The translations under genes and the position numbers were made by a program. The notes under the pieces were generated by a model. The model was not told the DNA's origin, did not search any database, and was given only the letters and a program-made list of their open reading frames with translations. Of a stretch of DNA of 11,452 nucleotides, positions 7,595-11,452 are shown one piece after another. The number at the start of each line of letters is the position of its first letter. Positions within the stretch are counted from its first letter, which is position 1. The stretch comes from Syntrophaceae bacterium (lineage in GTDB: Bacteria > Desulfobacterota > SM23-61). The stretch lies in contig PMCE01000514.1 in the NCBI GenBank assembly GCA_003154025.1, positions 5,173 to 16,624 of the forward strand, given 5' to 3'.

Positions 7595-7612
7595 TTGGCA
7601 TTTCCTTTGCAT
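7595..7612 (+). promoter_or_regulatory. Sigma54 (-24/-12) promoter of the ORP-type operon
   Basis: TTGGCATTTCCTTTGCAT has the -24 GG (7597-7598) and -12 GC (7609-7610) with the required 10-bp separation. It matches TGGCAC-N5-TTGCW except for the C6 position. The predicted start near 7622 leaves about 13 nt to the ATG at 7635, with GAGGAG (7626-7631) as ribosome binding site. Confidence 0.85.
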
Positions 7613-7634
7613 ACTCTATTTCAACGAGGAGCTT

Positions 7635-8006
7635 ATGAGAGTCGCCATCCCCATATTCGGCCCCCGGGTTTCGCCCCGGTTCGATTGCGCCCCCGGCCTC
7701 CTTCTCTTCACCCTGGAGGACGGCAAGGTGGTGGGAAGCGAGAAGTTTTCGCTCCAGGCCTGGGATCTCCTGCAGAGGCTGCAAAAGTTGAAAGAGCTCG
7801 GCGTGCAGACGCTTATCTGCGGGGGAATCGACGGGAATTCGGCGCAGGTTCTTTCGGAATATCGCATCCGGGTCATTGCCTGGGTGGCAGGGGAAGCCGA
7901 TGAGGCCATGCGGTGCTTCCTGGAGGGCAAGCTGCGTTCGGGCGTCGAACTGTGCCCGACATGCCGCCGGGGACAAAAGAGGGGGAGGAAATTTCGTTGG
8001 GCTTAA
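7635..8006 (+). CDS. NifX/NifB-family (dinitrogenase cofactor-type) protein, first copy
   Basis: This 123-residue cytoplasmic protein belongs to the DiNase Fe-Mo cofactor-biosynthesis fold (NifX, NafY, ORP; RNase H-like). Family signs are MRVAIPIFGPRVSPRFDCAPGLLL at the N-terminus, ICGGIDGNSAQVL (61-73) and GIRV/W-type strands at 78-84. Cysteines are C18, C62, C94 and a C-terminal CPTC (107-110) before a basic tail; the last could bind metal. An in-frame TTG at 7551 would add 28 residues, but it lies upstream of the sigma54 promoter. The ATG at 7635 has a proper GAGGAG and was chosen. It is the first gene after the sigma54 promoter, 24 bp before a second NifX-like gene. Context suggests a small metal-cluster carrier or scaffold in an ORP-like complex. 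There is no nif structural gene in view. Confidence 0.85.
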   Translation: MRVAIPIFGPRVSPRFDCAPGLLLFTLEDGKVVGSEKFSLQAWDLLQRLQKLKELGVQTLICGGIDGNSAQVLSEYRIRVIAWVAGEADEAMRCFLEGKLRSGVELCPTCRRGQKRGRKFRWA

Positions 8007-8030
8007 AAAATCAAATCGAGGAGGTATCCG

Positions 8031-8411
8031 ATGAAAATCGCTTTTGCCAGTGAAGACAAGATGGGACTTAGCGGGGAAGTCAGCGCCCACTTCGGCCGGT
8101 GTGCCCACTACACCTTCCTGGAGGTGGAGGAGGGAAAGGTGAAAGGATGCCAGGTTGTGGATAATCCTTACCATGAGAACCATATCCCGGGGAAAGTCCC
8201 GGAGTTCATTCACTCCCAGAAAGCCGACGTGATGATTGCGGGGGGAATGGGACCGCGGGCCATCGAATTCTTCGACGGCTACGGAATCGAAGCCGTGACC
8301 GGAGCATTTGGGAAGATCGAAGATGTCCTGAGCGCCTATCTCCGGGGGAAACTGCGCGGAGCCGGAGGGTGTCACCACGACCATCCGGAAAGCTGTGGGA
8401 ATCATTCCTAA
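8031..8411 (+). CDS. NifX/ORP-like protein, second copy with His/Cys tail
   Basis: This is a 126-residue DiNase-superfamily protein. It opens MKIAFASEDKMGLSGEVSAHFGRCAHY (typical of ORP/NifX-like proteins, with C24) and carries DVMIAGGMGPRAIEFFDGYGIEAVTGAFGKIEDVLSAYL (66-104) in the second half. The C-terminal extension GGCHHDHPESCGNHS (112-126) concentrates His and Cys, so metal binding is likely. GAGGAGG (8018-8024) precedes the ATG by 6 nt. In Desulfovibrio, the orange protein of this superfamily holds a Mo-Cu sulfide cluster; this gene is the best candidate for the ORP counterpart. Whether it binds Mo-Cu cannot be read from sequence. The next operon gene (8514) appears to be an insertion. 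Confidence 0.86.
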   Translation: MKIAFASEDKMGLSGEVSAHFGRCAHYTFLEVEEGKVKGCQVVDNPYHENHIPGKVPEFIHSQKADVMIAGGMGPRAIEFFDGYGIEAVTGAFGKIEDVLSAYLRGKLRGAGGCHHDHPESCGNHS

Positions 8412-8436
8412 AGGGATTAGGTCCGATTAAGAGGTG

Positions 8437-8443
8437 GTTAGGC
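8437..8443 (+). other. GTTAGGC core site, left edge of a putative integron cassette
   Basis: It matches the integron core GTTRRRY exactly. Recombination would fall between G8437 and T8438. It lies 77 bp before the secreted-protein ATG and 26 bp after the previous stop. No attC or attI fold is visible upstream of it. Confidence 0.55.
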
Positions 8444-8513
8444 ACACCCCCTGAACGGGTTGCAGTGGTTGCGTCCGTTAATTGAAACGACCCAAAGTCA
8501 TAAGGAGCCTACG

Positions 8514-8852
8514 ATGATTAAACGTATACTGATGGTGTCCGTCTTAGCTGCTGCCCTGTCTTCGTCTATTGGGTTCACGCTCGCGGCTGACCAGCAAGAA
8601 CAAATCTACGGCAGCCAACTGATGACACAACAAGAGCGAACCGAATATCGCGCCAAAATGCGCGCCGCGAAAACCGTCGACGAGCAAGAGCAAATCCGAA
8701 CGGAGCATCACGAGCGCATGAAGGAGCGAGCCACGGCACGTGGTGTGACACTGCCCGACGAGCCACCCGCTAGAGGAGGTGGAATGGGTCCCGGCGGTGG
8801 TATGGCTCCGGGTGGCGGTGGCATGGGACCTGGTGGGGGTCGAGGCCGCTGA
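8514..8852 (+). CDS. Small secreted Gly/Met-rich protein on a cassette
   Basis: This 112-residue protein begins with a signal peptide, MIKRILMVSVLAAALSSSIG, with likely cleavage near LAA-DQQ (about residue 24). A hydrophilic helical region follows (QIYGSQLMTQQERTEYRAKM, then EQIRTEHHERMKERA, about 29-76), then a repetitive GGGMGPGGG tail (about 83-112). From memory, similar periplasmic hypothetical proteins with the QIYGSQLMT...EYRAKM...HHERMKERAKARG pattern are common in other Proteobacteria; no function is known to me. AAGGAG (8502-8507) sits 6 nt before the ATG. An upstream in-frame TTG at 8460 would add residues without an RBS. Codon use (CGT, GCG, CAA) differs from the GGG/CCC-rich neighbours. 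Together with the flanking sites, this suggests horizontal arrival as an integron cassette. Confidence 0.82.
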   Translation: MIKRILMVSVLAAALSSSIGFTLAADQQEQIYGSQLMTQQERTEYRAKMRAAKTVDEQEQIRTEHHERMKERATARGVTLPDEPPARGGGMGPGGGMAPGGGGMGPGGGRGR

Positions 8853-8862
8853 GCCAGGCATC

Positions 8863-8920
8863 ACCTAACACGGTGCTTGAGAGGGACACCCCAAAAAGCA
8901 CGGCGCCCCTCAGCTTGCCG
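8863..8920 (+). other. attC-like recombination site
   Basis: R'' is ACCTAAC (8863-8869, consensus RYYYAAC). A 5-nt spacer ACGGT precedes L'' GCTTGAGAGGG (8875-8885). L' CCCCTCAGC (8906-8914) pairs with it, leaving T8878 and A8882 unpaired, like extrahelical bases. A 5-nt spacer TTGCC then precedes G8920, the expected crossover base. The pairing, equal 5-nt central spacers and extrahelical bases are attC hallmarks. The right part of R' is absent: GTGAT follows instead of TTRRRY. Confidence 0.6.
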
Positions 8921-8993
8921 GTGATTCGTGGCGGTTGTAGTTATGGAGTGTTGACTCTGAAGCCTACACTTGTCTTTAAGGAGAAAGAAGACC

Positions 8994-9452
8994 ATGACCT
9001 TGGAAGAAATGAAGGAAAAAGCGATACAACTGATGCTGAAGCGGTTCCATTGAAGCCAGGCCGTTCTTGCGGTCGGGCAAGAAAAATTGGGGCGAAACGG
9101 GGACGAAGTCACCAGGGCCTTGGGGGCCTTCGGGGGCGGATTGGGGGGAAACGGAGGAGTTTGCGGAGCCCTGGTGGGGGGGCTCGCGACCATCGGTCTT
9201 AGATTCAGCCGCGGCCGCGAGGAAGAAAAGGAAGACCCCCGGATGTGGGTTTACGCTCATGAGCTCTTCGATCGTTTCCGGGACGAGATCGTCAAAGAAC
9301 ACGGAGGGATTTCGTGCCGGGAGATTGTCCATGTGGATTGGCGAGACCGCGATCAGGTGAAGAGCTTTCACAGCGGGGACAAGAGGCTGGAGTGCAGGCG
9401 CATCGTAGGGGAAGCGGCCAAGCTGGTTGGTGAACTTCTGGAGCGCACCTAA
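8994..9452 (+). CDS. C-GCAxxG-C-C family selenoprotein (UGA at codon 20 read as Sec)
   Basis: One continuous frame from the ATG at 8994 to the stop at 9450-9452 is interrupted only by TGA at 9051-9053. Read as selenocysteine it gives a 152-residue redox-family protein: MTLEEMKEKAIQLMLKRFH-U-SQAVLAV, where the family has Cys in the CSQAV motif. Then come GAFGGGLGGNGGVCGALVGG (44-63, with C57), C108 (GGISCREIV) and C134 (RLECRRIVGEA), which completes the C...GxCGAxxG...C...C pattern. AAGGAG (8978-8983) lies 10 nt before the ATG. A SECIS-like hairpin follows the UGA. Automated calls would probably start at TTG 9087 or ATG 9243 and lose the Sec. The family is thought to be redox-active or metal-binding; the exact function is unknown. 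To my memory, Sec-containing members are recognised elsewhere. It sits in the ORP-type operon before the MinD ATPases and may handle electrons or metal for that complex. Confidence 0.85.
9051..9053 (+). other. In-frame UGA, predicted selenocysteine codon (Sec20)
   Basis: TGA falls exactly at the first conserved Cys of the C-GCAxxG-C-C family. Family-typical sequence continues in the same frame on both sides (LMLKRFH before, SQAVLAVGQEKLG after). Confidence 0.82.
9064..9083 (+). promoter_or_regulatory. Bacterial SECIS hairpin
   Basis: TTCTTGC (9064-9070) pairs perfectly with GCAAGAA (9077-9083) around the loop GGTCGG (9071-9076). The loop GGU is 18-20 nt after the UGA. By my count the E. coli fdhF SECIS has its GGUC about 19-21 nt after the UGA. 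A short stem with GGU in the loop at this distance is what SelB recognises. Confidence 0.8.
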
Positions 9453-9522
9453 GGTGCAGCCCTGCCGGGCAACCTTTCCATAAGCGGCCGAGTATTTGGG
9501 CGGCGGCTATGAGGAGCCTTTC

Positions 9523-10386
9523 ATGATCATTTCAATAGCCAGCGGAAAAGGGGGAACCGGGAAAACCACCGTGGCTTTGAATTTGGCCCTTTCTCTGGAG
9601 AAGGTTCAGCTCATCGACGCCGACGTGGAGGAGCCCAATCTGCATCTCTTTCTCCCCATCGAAAGAAAGAGGATGTTTCCCGTTTGCCTGCCCGTTCCGG
9701 AGGTGGATGAAGAGAAGTGTACCTATTGCGGAAAATGCTCCGAGGTCTGCCGGTTCAACGCCCTGGCCGTGGTCAAGAACCAGGTCCTGATCTTTCCGGA
9801 ACTCTGCCACGGATGCGGAGGGTGCTCGATTCTGTGCCCCGAGCGGGCCATCCGGGAAAAACCCAGGGAGATCGGGTATGTCTGGGAGGGAGAGGCCAAG
9901 GGACTCTCCCTGGTAGAGGGCATCCTGAACGTGGGGGAGCCCATCCCCGCCCCGGTTATCCGCAAAGCGAAGGAACGAATCGACCGCACCCGAACGGTGA
10001 TCATCGACTGTTCTCCGGGCACCTCCTGCCCGGTGATCGAGGGAGTCCGGGGAAGCGATGTCTGCCTCCTGGTCACGGAGGATACTCCTTTCGGTTTGAA
10101 CGACCTTGAACTGGCCGTGGAGATGGTCAGGGCCATCGGAATCCCCCTGGGGGTCTTCGTCAACCGGGCGGACCTGGGGGATGGAAGAGTGAAAATGTAT
10201 TGTCAAAAAGAAGGCCTTCCCCTCATGGGCGAGATGCCCCATGACCGGCGGATCGCCGAGGTCTATTCCCGGGGAGGAATCGTAGTAGAGGAGTTGCCCG
10301 AGTATCGACCTCTATTTTCAGCCCTCTTCCATGGAGTCCGGCAGATCTGCGAATCCAAATCCCCCTTCCTCCCCGGCAGGGGATAG
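9523..10386 (+). CDS. MinD-superfamily ATPase with inserted two-cluster ferredoxin domain (first)
   Basis: This is a 287-residue cytoplasmic P-loop ATPase of the Mrp/MinD/NBP35 class. The deviant Walker A is SGKGGTGKTT (7-16, signature K9 and P-loop K14). LIDADVEEPNLHLF (30-43) is the Walker A'-type strand. The inserted 2x[4Fe-4S] ferredoxin domain has C66, C69, C72, C76 and C95, C98, C101, C105 (CTYCGKC...C and CHGCGGC...C). VIIDCSPGTSCPVI (159-172) is the switch II/Walker B region, and VTEDTPFGLND (184-194) follows. GAGGAG (9511-9516) lies 6 nt before the ATG. An in-frame TTG at 9496 is less likely. In Desulfovibrio ORP loci, a pair of such ATPases belongs to the complex. They are thought to couple ATP hydrolysis to redox or metal-cluster handling, and a link to cell division has been reported there. 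Confidence 0.92.
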   Translation: MIISIASGKGGTGKTTVALNLALSLEKVQLIDADVEEPNLHLFLPIERKRMFPVCLPVPEVDEEKCTYCGKCSEVCRFNALAVVKNQVLIFPELCHGCGGCSILCPERAIREKPREIGYVWEGEAKGLSLVEGILNVGEPIPAPVIRKAKERIDRTRTVIIDCSPGTSCPVIEGVRGSDVCLLVTEDTPFGLNDLELAVEMVRAIGIPLGVFVNRADLGDGRVKMYCQKEGLPLMGEMPHDRRIAEVYSRGGIVVEELPEYRPLFSALFHGVRQICESKSPFLPGRG

Positions 10387-10413
10387 GGAGAGCCATTTTC
10401 GGTTAGAACAGAA

Positions 10414-10956
10414 ATGGACTGGAAGGAAATATACCAGAAAGAAAGCAGCGATCCCTACGAGCCGATCGTTTATACCGAACGGGCCATGGAGCATTTCCGT
10501 AACCCCCGGAACGTGGGCCAGGTGGAAAAGCCGGACGGCAGCGGGAGCTTCGGGGACCCCTCCTGCGGGGACTATATCGAGGTGGGCATCCGCGTGGATG
10601 AGCAAGGGGAACGTCTTTCGGAGGTAAAGTTTCTCATCCACGGCTGCGCCGGGGCCATCGCCACCTCCAGCGTCATGAGCGAACTGGCCATGGGCAAAAC
10701 CCTGAATGAGGCCCTCTCCCTCACGGATGACGACATCATCCAGGCCCTGGGGGGATTGCCCAAAAGGAAGCAGCATTGTTCCCTTCTGGGTCTCCAGGCC
10801 CTGCAGCAGGCCATCGGAGATTATCTATTCAAAAAGCTCCTGTTCCGGGAAGGGGTGGTGAAGACCGAGGAAGAATACCAAAAGATCAAGGCTCAGCACC
10901 AGGTCAATTTTCAGCCTCACTCCTGCGACGGGAGCTGCGAGGAAGAAAAGCCATGA
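10414..10956 (+). CDS. IscU/NifU-N type iron-sulfur scaffold protein
   Basis: This 180-residue protein carries an IscU domain (about 18-145). All three cluster cysteines are present: C51 in GDPSCGDYIEV with the conserved Asp53, C78 in IHGCAGAIATSS, and C122 in KQHCSLLGLQAL. MEHFRNPRNVGQVEKPDG (25-42) is the usual N-terminal motif. A C-terminal extension ends HSCDGSCEEEKP (169-180), whose CxxxC may be an extra metal or thiol site. No NifU C-terminal domain is fused. It starts 27 bp after the first MinD gene with only a weak RBS. Its stop overlaps the next start in ATGA (10953-10956), so translation is probably coupled. No cysteine desulfurase is in view. Placement between two ferredoxin-type ATPases suggests assembly of a cluster for this operon's own proteins rather than general housekeeping; this is inference. 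Confidence 0.9.
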   Translation: MDWKEIYQKESSDPYEPIVYTERAMEHFRNPRNVGQVEKPDGSGSFGDPSCGDYIEVGIRVDEQGERLSEVKFLIHGCAGAIATSSVMSELAMGKTLNEALSLTDDDIIQALGGLPKRKQHCSLLGLQALQQAIGDYLFKKLLFREGVVKTEEEYQKIKAQHQVNFQPHSCDGSCEEEKP

Positions 10957-11452
10957 AGCAACTTACGGTGATCAGCGGAAAGGGCGGAACCGGCAAGACG
11001 ACCCTCCTGGCCTCTCTGGCCACCCTGGCCGGGCGGGCGGTGATCGTGGACGCCGACGTGGACGCCGCCGATCTGCACCTCCTGTTGAAGCCCCGGGTTC
11101 GGCGCCGGGAACCTTTCGTGGCGTCCCAAGTCGCCCGGATCGAGCCGGAGCGATGCGACGGGTGCAACCGGTGCGTGGAGGTTTGCCGCTTTTCGGCCAT
11201 TTCGAGCCTGAAGGTCGACCCCATATCCTGCGAGGGCTGCGGGGTTTGCTTTCACGTCTGCCCGAAAGCAGCCATTTCCCTGGAGGATGTCCAGAGCGGA
11301 GAGTGGTTCATCTCCCAAACTCGCTGCGGTCCCATGGTCCACGCCAAACTCGGCGTGGCCCAGGAGAATTCGGGAAAGCTGGTGACCCTAATTCGGAAAG
11401 AGGCCCAGCGACTGGCCAAAGAAGAAGGATATCCCCTCATTCTCATCGACGG
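10953..11452 (+). CDS. MinD-superfamily ATPase with inserted ferredoxin domain (second, 3' partial)
   Basis: At least 166 residues are visible before the window ends. The deviant Walker A is SGKGGTGKTT (8-17), followed by VIVDADVDAADLHLLL (30-45). The inserted ferredoxin has CDGCNRC...C (C68, C71, C74, C78) and CEGCGVC...C (C93, C96, C99, C103), so two [4Fe-4S] sites. LILIDG at the window end begins the Walker B region. The overall layout mirrors the upstream MinD gene, but the sequences are clearly diverged, the usual heteropair arrangement in ORP-type loci. The start overlaps the preceding stop by 4 nt. The remaining ~120 residues and any further operon genes are outside the window. Confidence 0.9.
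   Translation, partial: MKQLTVISGKGGTGKTTLLASLATLAGRAVIVDADVDAADLHLLLKPRVRRREPFVASQVARIEPERCDGCNRCVEVCRFSAISSLKVDPISCEGCGVCFHVCPKAAISLEDVQSGEWFISQTRCGPMVHAKLGVAQENSGKLVTLIRKEAQRLAKEEGYPLILID

Larger units (their letters stand above)
8438..8920 (+). mobile_element. Putative single integron gene cassette (483 bp)
   Basis: The segment starts with TTAGGC (right part of GTTRRRY), holds one short promoterless ORF with a good RBS, and ends with an attC-like folded site starting 11 bp after the stop codon. That is the anatomy of a mobile integron cassette. In circular form its ends would rebuild GTTAGGC opposite ACCTAAC. It splits an operon whose other members are anaerobic metal-cluster genes. No integrase or second cassette is in the window. 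Confidence 0.55.

Noticed and set aside
7635..8411. Nitrogen-fixation (nif) cluster
   Set aside because: NifX-like proteins occur widely in anaerobes; there are no nifHDKENB genes here and the context is ORP-like.
8438..8456. Second sigma54 promoter (AGGCACACCCCCTGA) before the secreted-protein gene
   Set aside because: The -24 GG is present but the -12 GC is GA; the match comes from the cassette edge GTTAGGC.
8994..9053. C-GCAxxG-C-C gene as a nonsense-mutated pseudogene
   Set aside because: The UGA falls exactly on a Cys column and is followed at the right distance by a perfect SECIS-type hairpin; the rest of the frame is intact.
9532..10242. 236-codon minus-strand open frame over the first MinD ATPase
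   Set aside because: It is antisense to an unmistakable ferredoxin-containing ATPase and shows no protein-like pattern.

Overview
The window looks like a piece of an anaerobic deltaproteobacterial (Desulfobacterota-type) chromosome, roughly mid-to-high GC. The gene content points there: a molybdopterin oxidoreductase, a biotin-dependent acyl-CoA carboxyltransferase, a sigma54 activator, NifX/ORP-like metal-cofactor proteins, paired MinD-type ATPases with inserted ferredoxin domains, and an apparent selenoprotein. This assignment is inference from gene families, not from a marker gene.

Left part (1-3271, plus strand): the C-terminal half of a molybdopterin oxidoreductase, cut by the window edge. 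A 589-base gene-free stretch with repeat-like and hairpin-forming sequence follows, then a complete carboxyltransferase subunit of the propionyl-CoA carboxylase/methylmalonyl-CoA decarboxylase family. Middle part (3414-7371, minus strand): an FAA-hydrolase family gene whose N-terminus is separated by a one-base frameshift, a 12-helix MFS transporter behind a consensus sigma70 promoter, and a PAS/AAA+/Fis sigma54-dependent activator with its own sigma70 promoter.

Right part (7372-11452, plus strand): an operon divergent from the activator. It reads NifX-like protein, second NifX/ORP-like protein, small secreted Gly-rich protein, C-GCAxxG-C-C selenoprotein, MinD ATPase with 2x[4Fe-4S], IscU-like scaffold, and a second MinD ATPase with 2x[4Fe-4S] (cut by the window end). 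Upstream are a -24/-12 sigma54 promoter (7595-7612) and two copies of ATTTCA-N4-TGAAAT spaced 31 bp apart, at about -160 and -130. These form a plausible enhancer for the divergent activator. The set strongly resembles the anaerobe-specific orange protein (ORP) complex locus of Desulfovibrio, where MinD-type ATPases and an Mo-Cu protein are controlled by sigma54 and a cognate regulator.

Two things set this locus apart. First, the C-GCAxxG-C-C gene reads through an in-frame UGA at the position of its first conserved cysteine. A perfect 7-bp stem with a GGUCGG loop begins 10 nt after the UGA, which fits a bacterial SECIS. Second, the secreted Gly-rich gene has the anatomy of a single integron gene cassette (a GTTAGGC boundary before it and an attC-like folded site just after its stop codon), inserted within the ORP-type operon. 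No integron integrase is visible.
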